From CAYRPN01 sp964426135 (GTDB lineage: Bacteria > Planctomycetota > Phycisphaerae > Phycisphaerales > Phycisphaeraceae): a stretch of 23,730 nt of DNA. The stretch is taken from assembly GCA_964426135.1 (NCBI GenBank), contig CAYRPN010000089.1:1-23730 (forward strand), read 5' to 3'. Below are positions 1 to 7,637 of this stretch, one piece after another. The notes below the pieces were generated by a model, which saw nothing but the letters and a program-made list of their open reading frames with translations, was not told where the DNA came from and did not search any database. The stretch's first letter is position 1. The number at the start of each line of letters is the position of its first letter. A program made the translations under genes and the position numbers.

Positions 1-3
1 TGC

Positions 4-36
4 ATTTTGACTTTTGCATTCACTATTTTGACTTTT
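4..36. repeat. Short direct repeat (ATTTTGACTTTT twice)
   Basis: The 12-mer ATTTTGACTTTT occurs at 4-15 and again at 25-36, separated by 9 bp. This AT-rich patch contrasts with the GC-rich surroundings. It may be the end of a longer low-complexity array that starts outside the window. No coding function is visible. Confidence 0.5.
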
Positions 37-86
37 CCGATGCCAACTTCTGTGCACCGTGCGCAGAGGTGAAGGTGTCAGAATCT

Positions 87-232
87 AAGCTGAACAAATA
101 AGCCTCGCGCAAAGGCGCAAAGGCGCAAAGGCGCCAAGGCACCAAGGCGCCAAGGCGCCAAGGCGCGAAGTCACAAAGCCTCCTGCTCTTGTTGACTTTG
201 CGAGCTTTGCGCCTTTGCGCGAGATTCAGCTT
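87..232. repeat. Tandem AAGGCGCC-type repeat inside an imperfect inverted repeat
   Basis: From about 104 to 170 there is a degenerate tandem array of 7-8 bp units (caaaggcg, then ccaaggcg, ccaaggca). The left end (87-128, AAGCTGAA followed by CTCGCGCAAAGGCGCAAA) is matched in inverted orientation at about 203-232 (TTTGCGCCTTTGCGCGAG, then ATTCAGCTT). The whole element could therefore fold as a large hairpin with an array in the loop. Similar arrays are dispersed in many planctomycete genomes, which is recalled rather than checked. It encodes no convincing protein. Confidence 0.7.
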
Positions 233-742
233 GTCGCGCGAACTGTTCAACCTATCGAAGCGCAGCGACCTTCCTTTGTCAGCGTTCCTCGGCCCGCCCG
301 CCACGCCGGTGCTGCGAAACGACCTTGCCGGTTAGGTGTCATTTTGGTAGAATGTCCGCATGGCCGCCACCCACTCGAACCGGGGCGTTTGTTGTCTGTT
401 GCGCTCGGGAATCGCGCCGGCATGGCGCGTGCGAAAGGCACCTTGCGCGGCCACGGAGAGTGGCCGGAAAGTGTCCTACTTTTTTGGCAGTCCAATCCGT
501 AAGCTGTTGTCGCAGAGCAAGTTGCCTCGCTTTTTGACCCCCCGGGGGTGGAGTGGCCGGCCACATGCCGACGGAGCAGATTCGCCGTTCGGCGGACCGA
601 AAGGCACCCCAGGCGGGCGGTTGCCGGCAGTCGAGGCCTGGTTGCCCACAGCAGTCGCGGGCGTTGCCGCCGCCGCGTCGAGGGCAATGGAACAGGTGAT
701 ATGATCCTCCGCCTCAACCTCCACCACACGAAGGGTGAACTC
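233..742. other. Noncoding stretch / putative 5' leader
   Basis: No convincing gene was found here. A reading frame at 360-704 has no recognisable domain, an atypical composition and no clear ribosome binding site, so it is not called. The stretch holds a candidate sigma70 promoter (325-353). If that promoter serves the gene at 743, the leader would be about 380 nt long. No riboswitch class was recognised in it. Confidence 0.5.
325..353 (+). promoter_or_regulatory. Candidate sigma70 promoter
   Basis: TTGCCG at 325-330 (four of six matches to TTGACA) is followed after 17 bp by TAGAAT at 348-353 (five of six matches to TATAAT). Transcription would start near 360 and run toward the PQQ-propeller gene at 743. 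The match is by eye only and the long distance to the gene leaves the assignment uncertain. Confidence 0.4.
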
Positions 743-2083
743 ATGCAGTTGCGCAACATGCTTCTGGCGATCGGATGGTCCGTGACGTTTTCGTTGACTG
801 CGCCGGCCGCGGAGAACTGGCCGCAGTGGCGCGGCCCCGGCGGGCAGGGCCATGCCGTGACTCGCGGCGTGCCCACGACGTTCAGCGAGACGGAGAACGT
901 CACGTGGAAGACCGCGATCCCAGGCAAGGGCCACTCGTCGCCGGTGATCTACGGCGATCAGATCTGGGTCACCACCGCCATCGAAACGCCGGCGGATGAA
1001 GCGACGAAGAAGGAACGCCTGAAGAAGAACACGGGCGGGCAACCGCTGAACGTTCTCGCGTCGGTGACGCTGCGGGCGGTGTGCGTGAACAAGAACACGG
1101 GCAAGGTGGAGCACGACATCGAACTGATGTCGGTGAAGGATCCGCAGTGGGTTCACACGCTCAACAGCTACGCCTCGCCCACGCCGGTGATGGAAGCGGG
1201 CCGAATCTATTGTCACTTCGGCGCCTTCGGCACGGTGGCGGTGGACACGGCCACGGGCAAGATCGCGTGGACCAACACCGATCACACGATCATGCACGAG
1301 AACGGCCCCGGTTCCACGCCGATCCTGCACGGCAACAAGCTCATCTTCCACTGCGACGGCAGCGACAAGCAGTACATCGCCGCGCTGGACAAGGACACGG
1401 GCAAGACCGCCTGGCAGACGCCGCGCACGGGCAAGATGAACTCCAACGTGCAGCTCAAAAAGGCCTACGGCACGCCGTTGGTCGTTGACGTCGCCGGCAA
1501 GCCGCAACTCATGTCGCCCGCCGCCGACTGGCTTTATGCGTATGAGCCGGAGACCGGCAAGGAACTGTGGAAGCTCAGCTACGAGGTGCTCGGCTTCTCC
1601 ACCGTGCCGCGCCCGGTCACGGGCCACGGCATGATCTACATGTGCACCAGCTTTATGAAAAGCGAACTGCTGGCGATCAACCCCGGCAACGGCGAAGCGG
1701 GTGCGGCGAAAATCGCGTGGCGCTACAAGCAGGGCGTGCCGCAGATGCCCTCGCCGGTGATCGTGGGCGATGAACTGTTCATGGTCAGCGATCAGGGCGG
1801 CGTGGTAACGTGCCTTGATGCCAAGACGGGCGAGCCGCATTTCCGCGAGCGCATCGACGGCAACTACAGCGCGTCGCCGACGCTGATCGATGGTCGCATC
1901 TATTTCCTCAGCCGGGAGGGCGTGTGTACCGTGCTGGCTCCGGGCAAGACGTTCAAGGTGCTGGCGAAGAACAAACTCGACGGCGGTTTCATGGCGTCGC
2001 CCGCGGCGGTCGACGGAGCGATCTTTCTGCGCACCGATGCCGCGCTCTATCGCATCGAAGCAAAGAAACAGGCGGCGCGGTGA
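743..2083 (+). CDS. Secreted PQQ-binding-like beta-propeller repeat protein
   Basis: The protein has 446 aa if it starts at ATG 743. This start has an AAGGG ribosome binding site at 731-735 and gives a Sec signal peptide: MQLRNM, a hydrophobic core at residues 7-20, and likely cleavage after APAA at residues 20-23. An in-frame ATG at 701 and a longer open frame exist but would put the signal peptide inside the chain. The mature protein opens with NWPQWRGPGGQG, the usual start of planctomycete PQQ_2/BamB-like proteins. Blade motifs follow in order: VAVDTATGKIAW, AALDKDTGKTAW, YAYEPETGKELW, LAINPGNGE and VTCLDAKTGE. The protein is probably periplasmic or exported. No dehydrogenase active site is evident, so a scaffold or binding role is as likely as an enzymatic one, and PQQ itself need not be bound. 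Confidence 0.88.
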   Translation: MQLRNMLLAIGWSVTFSLTAPAAENWPQWRGPGGQGHAVTRGVPTTFSETENVTWKTAIPGKGHSSPVIYGDQIWVTTAIETPADEATKKERLKKNTGGQPLNVLASVTLRAVCVNKNTGKVEHDIELMSVKDPQWVHTLNSYASPTPVMEAGRIYCHFGAFGTVAVDTATGKIAWTNTDHTIMHENGPGSTPILHGNKLIFHCDGSDKQYIAALDKDTGKTAWQTPRTGKMNSNVQLKKAYGTPLVVDVAGKPQLMSPAADWLYAYEPETGKELWKLSYEVLGFSTVPRPVTGHGMIYMCTSFMKSELLAINPGNGEAGAAKIAWRYKQGVPQMPSPVIVGDELFMVSDQGGVVTCLDAKTGEPHFRERIDGNYSASPTLIDGRIYFLSREGVCTVLAPGKTFKVLAKNKLDGGFMASPAAVDGAIFLRTDAALYRIEAKKQAAR

Positions 2084-2085
2084 GG

Positions 2086-2115
2086 CTGCGCGGCGCCCGG
2101 CGAGCCGGGGCGCAG
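2086..2115 (+). terminator. Hairpin just after the PQQ-propeller stop codon
   Basis: CTGCGC at 2086-2091 pairs with GCGCAG at 2110-2115. Inside it, CCCGG at 2096-2100 pairs with CCGGG at 2105-2109 around a CGAG loop. The stem is very GC-rich and begins 2 nt after the stop codon, but no T-tract follows. It may therefore be a factor-dependent terminator or an mRNA-stabilising hairpin. Confidence 0.35.
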
Positions 2116-2219
2116 TTGCCCCGAATCGCACGAGCGGATTCAGGTCCGCACAGGGTTACACGCAACCCGAGCCGGGAAAACACCGATAATCCCAGTGGCT
2201 TCTCGCATTGCGACTCACG

Positions 2220-2627
2220 ATGGACACCACGATCCGCCAACTGCTGCCTTGCGACATGGATGCGGCGATCGCATTCGTGCGGTCGCTGCGCGGTGACGGC
2301 GCGGCCGGCGCCGAGGACGATCGCGCTGCAATGGCGGAGGTCGATCATCGCGTCAGCCTGATCGCCAGCGATTCGGCTGACGCAATCATCGGCCTGGCGC
2401 TCTGCAGCGCGGCTCCGCGCGTCGGCGAGCCGTATCGTCTGCAGATCAATGTCTCGCCGCAGCGGCCTGGTCTGGTTCGCACGTTGATCGACAAGGCGCT
2501 TCTGAAACTGCACGCCCGCGGCATTCACAAGTGTCGCATCATGCTGGGCGACGAAGAGCCGAACGAAATCTGGCACGCCACGCGCTGGCTCGATCACCTG
2601 CCCGAAGGCGAGCCGCAGGCGGCCTGA
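2220..2627 (+). CDS. Small GNAT-like N-acetyltransferase
   Basis: The protein has 135 aa from ATG 2220; an in-frame TTG at 2208 would add 4 residues. No clear ribosome binding site precedes either start. The N-terminus (TIRQLLPCDMDAAIAFVRSL) reads like the first strand and helix of GNAT acyltransferases. The C-terminal half (residues about 78-128) has the order strand (LQINVSP), acetyl-CoA loop region (QRPGLVRTLIDKALLKL), then RGIHKCRIML and an N-x-x-W-H-A-T-R-W-L-D ending typical of the fold. The canonical R/Q-x-x-G-x-G/A loop is degenerate here (Q-R-P-G-L-V), so acetyl-CoA binding is not certain. The substrate is unknown. The gene lies 136 bp after the PQQ-propeller gene and 108 bp before the EF-hand gene. 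Confidence 0.62.
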   Translation: MDTTIRQLLPCDMDAAIAFVRSLRGDGAAGAEDDRAAMAEVDHRVSLIASDSADAIIGLALCSAAPRVGEPYRLQINVSPQRPGLVRTLIDKALLKLHARGIHKCRIMLGDEEPNEIWHATRWLDHLPEGEPQAA

Positions 2628-2735
2628 GCGCGCGGCCCATCCCTTTCCAATTCGATCACCCATCGCAATAGATCGCCGAGACCATTCGTTGGATCAGTGA
2701 ACGCGAGACGATTCACTCCTACAAAGGTTCCTCCC

Positions 2736-3788
2736 ATGTTTTCAAGAAGCTGGATGTTGCTGGCCGGCGCCACGCTCTTTTCCGCGACGGTCGCGCTCGC
2801 ACAACCCGGTCGCGGTCCCGCGGAACGCCCTGGCGATCGCCCCGCCGACCGTGATGCGGCACGCGCCCCGTTTGGCCCGCCTTCCGTGGAGATGATGATC
2901 AAGCGATTCGACAAGGACGGCGACGGCAAGCTGAGCGCGAAGGAACTCACGGCGATGCAGGACGAACTGCGCAAGATGGGGCCCGGCGGCCCCGGCCCCG
3001 GTGCCGGCGCGGGTCGCGGCGAAGGTGATCGTCCCGCTCCGCGCGACAGCCGCGAACCGCAGCGCCAGGCAGCGCCGCGCGAGGAGGCGCCCAAGGCAAC
3101 GCCGCGTGATGAGCGCCGTCCCGATGCGCCGAAGACAGGCCCGCGCGATGGCGACCGGCGAGCAGGGCCGCGCGATGATGACCGGCGTGATCCGCGTGGT
3201 CCGGCTCCACAGGCCGGGCGACACGATGGACGCGATGACCGCAAGGGGCCTGCGCCCCGGGATGAACGTGACGACCGCGCGGAACGCCGCGGCCCCCCGA
3301 TGCCGCCGCAGGCGCGCGGGCACGATGACCGCAGGGACGATCACCGTGGCCGACCGGACTTCTCCCGCCGGCCCGATTTTTCGCGTCGCGATGATCGTGG
3401 CGGGCCGCCGTTCGCACGTGGCCCCGCGCCGCGATTCGACAGGCGATATGCCCCGCGTTTCGACCCTCGCGGCGGCCCGCGCTTCGATCCGCGTTTCGAT
3501 CCGCGCAGCCAGCGCGGCCCGGCCCCGCGCTTCGATGACCGCGGCCCGCGCCCTGATTTCCGCGGCGGCCCCGGCCGGGATGATCGCGGCGGCCCGCGCT
3601 TCGATCCGCGCAGCCAGCGCGGCCCGGCCCCTCGCTTCGATGATCGCGGCGGCCCGCGCCCTGATTTTCGCGGCGGCCCCGGCCGGGATGATCGCGGCGG
3701 CCCGCGCTTCGATCCGCGCGATGACCGTGGCCCTGCGCCGCGAAAGGACCAGCGCGGCGGGCAGCGCGATTCCCGCAGTCGTGTCTGA
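2736..3788 (+). CDS. Secreted EF-hand protein with Arg/Gly/Asp/Pro-rich repetitive tail
   Basis: The protein has 350 aa from ATG 2736, preceded by AAAGG at 2723-2727. The frame extends upstream to 2697, but only the 2736 start gives a proper signal peptide: MFSRSW, a hydrophobic core at residues 7-21, and ALA-Q cleavage near residue 22. Residues 59-70 (DKDGDGKLSAKE) form one canonical EF-hand loop with D59, D61, D63, K65 and E70, so calcium binding is plausible. From about residue 90 to the end the chain is low complexity, rich in R, G, D and P and probably disordered. It ends in near-identical 35-36 residue repeats (RFDPRSQRGPAPRFDDRG and following). The function is unknown. Related planctomycete proteins with one EF-hand and a charged tail are common but uncharacterised. 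The next gene starts 24 bp downstream, so cotranscription is likely. Confidence 0.75.
   Translation: MFSRSWMLLAGATLFSATVALAQPGRGPAERPGDRPADRDAARAPFGPPSVEMMIKRFDKDGDGKLSAKELTAMQDELRKMGPGGPGPGAGAGRGEGDRPAPRDSREPQRQAAPREEAPKATPRDERRPDAPKTGPRDGDRRAGPRDDDRRDPRGPAPQAGRHDGRDDRKGPAPRDERDDRAERRGPPMPPQARGHDDRRDDHRGRPDFSRRPDFSRRDDRGGPPFARGPAPRFDRRYAPRFDPRGGPRFDPRFDPRSQRGPAPRFDDRGPRPDFRGGPGRDDRGGPRFDPRSQRGPAPRFDDRGGPRPDFRGGPGRDDRGGPRFDPRDDRGPAPRKDQRGGQRDSRSRV
3492..3704 (+). repeat. In-frame coding tandem repeat, 105 bp + 108 bp
   Basis: Two consecutive copies lie at 3492-3596 and 3597-3704. They encode the 35-36 residue unit that begins RFDPRSQRGPAPRFDDRG. The second copy has one extra glycine codon. 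A partial third copy starts at 3705 (RFDPRDDRGPAPRKDQ). DNA identity between copies is high, which suggests recent duplication by slippage or unequal recombination. Confidence 0.85.
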
Positions 3789-3812
3789 TTCGCGAAGGCG
3801 CGTGGAGGATCC

Positions 3813-4703
3813 ATGTCGATGCTGGCAAAGGTTTTCGGGTTGACGCGACGCTTGCTGCTCATCCCCTTCATTCTGCTTGTGATCTACTGGTCGCTCGGCT
3901 GCGCGATGCAGCGGAAAATGCTCTACCCGCGCGACCACACGCAGCAGCAGCCGACGGCGAAGAACAGCGTGCCGGGTTTGGAAGTCATCATGCTCGACAC
4001 GAGCGAGGGCCCCGTCGAGGCATGGTTCATTCCCGCCGCCAAACCTGTCTCGTCGCGCGAGGGAACTCCGAGCGAAAAGTCCGGGAGCGATGCGCCGCAG
4101 CGCCGGGCCACGGTCATCTTCGCTCACGGCAACGCCGAGCTGATTGACAACAACGTGGGCGGACTGATGCGCTACCGGGCGATGGGCGTGAATGTGCTGC
4201 TGGTCGAGTTTCGCGGCTACGGGCGCAGCGCCGGCTCGCCGTCGCAGGCCGCGATCGTGGAAGATTTCGCCAAGGCGTTCGACCTGATCGCCAACAGACC
4301 CGACGTGGATCGCCGGCGAATCGTCTACCACGGCCGCAGCATCGGCGGCGGTGTGGTGACGGCATTGGCGTCGACGCCTCGGCGAGAGCCGGCGGCGCTG
4401 GTTCTCGAGTCGCCGTTTCTCAGCGTGAAGCGCATGGCCAATCGCATGGGATTCCCTTCCTTTCTCGTGCTCGATCCCTTCGACAATGAAGCGGTGATTC
4501 CCAAGCTCGAATGCCCCGTGCTCATCATGCACGGCAAACGCGACAGCATCATTCCCTTCGCCGACGGCGAAGCGCTGGGCAAACTGGCGAAGCGCGGCAC
4601 GTTTGTCGCTTACGACTGCGATCACAATGACCTGCCGCCGGATGAGAACGATTACTGGCGGCGGATTGAAGGGGTGTTGCGCGAGGCGAAGGTGTTGGAG
4701 TAG
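3813..4703 (+). CDS. Membrane-anchored alpha/beta hydrolase, BEM46/ABHD17-like
   Basis: The protein has 296 aa from ATG 3813. GGAGG at 3804-3808 precedes it; an in-frame ATG at 3819 has a more usual spacing and remains possible. Residues 14-29 are hydrophobic and form an N-terminal anchor. The SLGC at 27-30 could hint at a lipoprotein, but it is not a standard lipobox. The hydrolase core runs from about residue 98 to 290: FAHGNAE (103-109, oxyanion-hole region), EFRGYGRS (132-139), nucleophile elbow HGRSIGGG with Ser176, HGKRDSIIPF with Asp244, and DCDHNDLP with His271. The Ser-Asp-His triad is thus complete and in family order. The substrate is unknown; BEM46-type enzymes include serine hydrolases acting on lipids and acyl groups. 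It is probably cotranscribed with the EF-hand gene. Confidence 0.9.
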   Translation: MSMLAKVFGLTRRLLLIPFILLVIYWSLGCAMQRKMLYPRDHTQQQPTAKNSVPGLEVIMLDTSEGPVEAWFIPAAKPVSSREGTPSEKSGSDAPQRRATVIFAHGNAELIDNNVGGLMRYRAMGVNVLLVEFRGYGRSAGSPSQAAIVEDFAKAFDLIANRPDVDRRRIVYHGRSIGGGVVTALASTPRREPAALVLESPFLSVKRMANRMGFPSFLVLDPFDNEAVIPKLECPVLIMHGKRDSIIPFADGEALGKLAKRGTFVAYDCDHNDLPPDENDYWRRIEGVLREAKVLE

Positions 4704-4798
4704 GGTGGTTGGCGAGGAGTACTCTGGTGAACTGTCGCTCACTCTCCACAATTCTCGAGAGATGTGATTCTGGTTGGGGCGGAGCGTTGTGGTTAACC

Positions 4799-4835
4799 GG
4801 CCCTCACCCCAGCCCTCTCCCGGAGGGAGAGGGGG
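4799..4835. repeat. Dispersed hairpin repeat, possible bidirectional terminator
   Basis: CCCTCACCCCAG is followed by a perfect 9-bp stem, CCCTCTCCC at 4813-4821 and GGGAGAGGG at 4825-4833, with loop GGA. It lies in the 168-bp gap between two convergent genes (stops at 4703 and 4872), where it could end transcription from both sides. It has no T-tract. The same sequence family recurs near 7700, 7780 and 23660. Confidence 0.7.
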
Positions 4836-4871
4836 CCGGAAGCAATCCCGATCCCCGCCTTCACTCGGCTC

Positions 4872-7568
4872 TCATCGGAACTGCAGTACTTCCCACAGGC
4901 TCGCGAAGTCGTCGGTCCACAGGATGGGCTTCTGCGGTTCTTTGTAAAACGGATTTGCCGCGCCGACCGCCAGCGTGTTGTCGCGTGCTTCGCGGCGGAT
5001 GTCTTCGAGCGCATCCTCCGTGATCTTTTCATCCCGCTGCCAAGTTTCGCGGCTGTCGTTCCATTCATCGGCAACGGATGAAATCTTCGTGTTGGCGACG
5101 AATGACTTGTTCTTCGTCAGCAGAATCCACGTCGAGCTGGACACGGCCTTGTTGTGGTCGCTGGAGTTGTTCACCTTCACGGCAAAGGTTTCGAACTTGT
5201 CGCGCAGGCCCTGACAGATCGGTTCGAGGTTGATGAAACGGTTGGAGATATGCAGGGCGAGGATGCCGTGGGTTCCGTCGGGCTTCTTCAGGTGTTCGAA
5301 ATACATCTCGACGCATTCGCGCGTCAGCAGGTGCACGGGAATGGCGTCGCTGGTGAATGCGTCGATCGCCAGGACGTCGAACTGCTGCAGCTTGCCGGCA
5401 TCCCGCTCGCGCTCCAGCATGATGCGTGCGTCGCCCAGGACCACCTGCACATCGCCCAGCGAATCCTTCAGATAGGTGAAGCATGGCTCGGGCTTCTCGG
5501 CGGGCGCGGCGCCGGCGGCGGGCTTGCGGCGAGAGGGCGGCAGATCCTGCGTGCTGAGGCGTTCGACGGCGGGATTGATCTCGTAGATGCGGATGCGATC
5601 GCCGGGCCGGCCGTAGCTGGCGACGGTGCCGGCTCCCAGCCCGACCATGCCGATGTGCAGCGACTGCTTGGTCTTGTCCGGGTCCAGGCGTCGCGGGTGC
5701 TGGTTGATCGCCAGCCCGACGCCGCTGGTTTCGCCGTAGTAGGACGTGGGCCAGTAGCGGGCTTCGCCGGCGCGGAACTGGAATCCGTGCATGATTCGGC
5801 CATGGACGAGTCGATGGCGCACGCCCAGGTTGCTGCTGCTGCCGTCAGCGCCGTCGACGTAGTAGCCGTCTTCGGTGGTGACGCGAAGCAGGCCGTAGAA
5901 ATTGCGGGTGACCAGCACGAGGTCCCGTTTGTCCTGGGCGCTGTTCAGTTGCCCGGCGAGCGCCAGGCTCAGAATGACCACGCCCGCCATCAGGCCCAGC
6001 CAGGAGACGAACGGCGTGTGCTTGGCGCGGGTCAGCACGAAATCGATCAGGTAGCTGCCGACGATCAGCAACGGAACGGCCCACATGGCATGCCGCAGCA
6101 GGTATGTGACGCGATAGCCGGAATCTTCGATGAGTTGATCGTTGGAATCGCTGGACTGAAAGACGAACTCGTTCTCCCAGAGCTTCCATTTCTCGCCGAG
6201 GTATTCCGACGCCTGCGTCCAGAAGGTGGAGAAGTCATTCCACGGATAGACCTTGACGTGTTCGGTGAGCTTGTCCTCGTCGGCAATGAAGAGCGCGAGG
6301 ACTGCCGCCAGGGGGATGAGCACGAGCGTCGCCAGGTGCGGAATGGGCCAGTAGGACTTGTGCTCGGTGGTTGCTCCGATGCGGATCCAGGCGAGGAAGG
6401 TGACGGCCACGGCCGCCGCCAGCGCGACGTGATATTCGAAGAACTCGTTGAACGCGATGGGCGCGAGCAGGGCGACGAACGCGCCGCCCAGGGCTCCGCC
6501 TGCGGAAATCACGAGGTAAAACAACGTCAGGTACTTCGGATGCGGGCGGGATCGCACGAGTTCGCCGTGGCAGGTCATGACGCAGGCGAACATGGCGGTG
6601 CTGTAGACGACGATCTGCACCCAGAGCGTCGCGTCGACGCCTACATACAGCAGCGCCACCACCAGCGGGACCGACAGCAGCAGCAGCGATCCCCACGCGC
6701 CGCGGATGTACCAGCGGTCGTTGTCGAAGCAGATGATGAAAGACACGAGATAGAGCGTCAGCGGAATGACCCAGAGGAACGGCACGACGGCGACTTCCTG
6801 CGTGAGCTGGTTGGTGGTCGCCAGCAGCAGCGCCGAAGCGGATGCGGAAAGCCCCAGCCACAGCAGCATCAGGAGCGGGCTGGGCGGATTGATCTCGGCG
6901 GCAGGCAGCGCGGGGGGAGCGTTCTGCGACCCTTGGCCTTGAACTTCCCCTTGGCGCTTGGCCCCTGGCGCCTGGCCCTGCGCCTCGCCTTCGCCCTTCA
7001 TGAATCGCCAGGCGCACCAGCCGCAGCACACGACGAACAACGCAAACCCGCCCGACCAGGTCCACACCTGCTGCGCCCGCGTCAGCGTCGGTTCGACATA
7101 GAGCGGAAACGTGATCAGCGCCAGGAGCGAGCCGACGTTTGACAGCGAATACAACCGATACGGCGACTTGCCTGGGTTGGCGGCGCTGAACCAGTTCTGC
7201 AGCAGCGGGCCGGTGGTCGAGAGCACGAGGTAGGGCAGGCCGATCGTCCGCGCCAGCAGCCAGAGAATCTGGATCGAGGGATTGTCCGCCGCATCGGGCT
7301 TCAAACTCTCGCTGGGCATGATGGGCAGAAACACGAGCGTCGCCACCAGCAGCACCAGATGCACCGTGGCCTGCTTCTTGCGTTCGAGCCTGCTGACGAG
7401 GAAGGCGTAGAAATAACCGACGAGCAGTGCCACCTGGAAGAACACCAGGCACGTGTTCCACACGCCGCTGGTCCCGCCGAACCACGGCAGGATGTATTTG
7501 CCGATGAGCGGCTGGACCTGAAAGAGGAGAAAGGCGGACAGAAAAATCGTCAGGGCGAATCGCAACAT
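4872..7568 (-). CDS. Fused multi-spanning membrane / spermidine-synthase-like protein
   Basis: The protein has 898 aa from ATG 7566-7568 on the minus strand; the ribosome binding site is weak. It belongs by sequence pattern to the 'fused MFS/spermidine synthase' type. Residues 1 to about 520 hold some 15 hydrophobic segments, starting MLRFALTIFLSAFLLFQ. They include the family-typical stretch with YLTLFYLVISAGGALGG. The C-terminal part (about 560-898) is a Rossmann-fold methyltransferase/aminopropyltransferase-like domain. It has VGLGAGT near residue 641-647 (nucleotide-binding loop), RIYEINP (acidic ribose-contact residue), GDARIML, and FDVLAIDAFTSDAIP near 735. The usual spermidine-synthase GGGDGG loop is replaced by GLGAGT, so polyamine synthesis should not be assumed. 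A low-complexity linker lies at about residues 190-213 (see the repeat at 6931-7000). It is divergent from the giant-protein genes and convergent with the hydrolase gene. Confidence 0.9.
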   Translation of the reverse strand: MLRFALTIFLSAFLLFQVQPLIGKYILPWFGGTSGVWNTCLVFFQVALLVGYFYAFLVSRLERKKQATVHLVLLVATLVFLPIMPSESLKPDAADNPSIQILWLLARTIGLPYLVLSTTGPLLQNWFSAANPGKSPYRLYSLSNVGSLLALITFPLYVEPTLTRAQQVWTWSGGFALFVVCCGWCAWRFMKGEGEAQGQAPGAKRQGEVQGQGSQNAPPALPAAEINPPSPLLMLLWLGLSASASALLLATTNQLTQEVAVVPFLWVIPLTLYLVSFIICFDNDRWYIRGAWGSLLLLSVPLVVALLYVGVDATLWVQIVVYSTAMFACVMTCHGELVRSRPHPKYLTLFYLVISAGGALGGAFVALLAPIAFNEFFEYHVALAAAVAVTFLAWIRIGATTEHKSYWPIPHLATLVLIPLAAVLALFIADEDKLTEHVKVYPWNDFSTFWTQASEYLGEKWKLWENEFVFQSSDSNDQLIEDSGYRVTYLLRHAMWAVPLLIVGSYLIDFVLTRAKHTPFVSWLGLMAGVVILSLALAGQLNSAQDKRDLVLVTRNFYGLLRVTTEDGYYVDGADGSSSNLGVRHRLVHGRIMHGFQFRAGEARYWPTSYYGETSGVGLAINQHPRRLDPDKTKQSLHIGMVGLGAGTVASYGRPGDRIRIYEINPAVERLSTQDLPPSRRKPAAGAAPAEKPEPCFTYLKDSLGDVQVVLGDARIMLERERDAGKLQQFDVLAIDAFTSDAIPVHLLTRECVEMYFEHLKKPDGTHGILALHISNRFINLEPICQGLRDKFETFAVKVNNSSDHNKAVSSSTWILLTKNKSFVANTKISSVADEWNDSRETWQRDEKITEDALEDIRREARDNTLAVGAANPFYKEPQKPILWTDDFASLWEVLQFR
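6931..7000. repeat. Low-complexity CTTGGCC-type repeat within a coding linker
   Basis: A degenerate 7-8 bp periodic run (CCTTGGCG, CTTGGCCC, CTGGCGC, CTGGCCC) lies inside the minus-strand membrane-protein gene. Translated, it gives a linker rich in G, E, Q, A and K between hydrophobic segments six and seven. It resembles intergenic repeats in composition and may be an in-frame insertion. Confidence 0.5.
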
Positions 7569-7637
7569 GGAGAGTTCCAGACCGCCTCAGGTGCGAAGGA
7601 ACGAACGGCGGCGAACGCAACAATATAGCGGCAACGC
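7569..7637. other. Upstream region of the membrane / synthase-like gene
   Basis: This short piece carries the start context of the minus-strand gene. Read on the minus strand, a TATATT at about 7622-7627 could be a -10 element, but no matching -35 was found. No gene is visible. Confidence 0.3.

Noticed and set aside
104..170. Possible CRISPR-like array
   Set aside because: Units are only 7-8 bp, degenerate and directly adjacent, with no spacers and no cas genes nearby.
360..704. Possible 114-aa plus-strand gene before the PQQ gene
   Set aside because: It has no ribosome binding site, no recognisable domain and an odd composition, and it ends across the alternative start at 701. It may simply be part of the leader.
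476..2131. Long minus-strand open frame opposite the PQQ-propeller gene
   Set aside because: It is a shadow of GC-rich codon use. The plus strand has a signal peptide and recognisable propeller blades; the minus-strand product is Arg/His-rich with no domain.
2156..2190. GATAAT at 2185-2190 as a -10 box for the GNAT-like gene
   Set aside because: The nearest TTACAC is too far away (23 bp) and matches the -35 consensus poorly.
2742..4751. 669-codon minus-strand frame across the EF-hand and hydrolase genes
   Set aside because: It spans two well-supported plus-strand genes and is open mainly because the Arg/Gly-rich repeats lack stops in several frames.
5154..7142. 662-codon plus-strand frame opposite the membrane/synthase gene
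   Set aside because: The minus strand encodes clear transmembrane segments and a Rossmann domain; the plus-strand product has no recognisable features.
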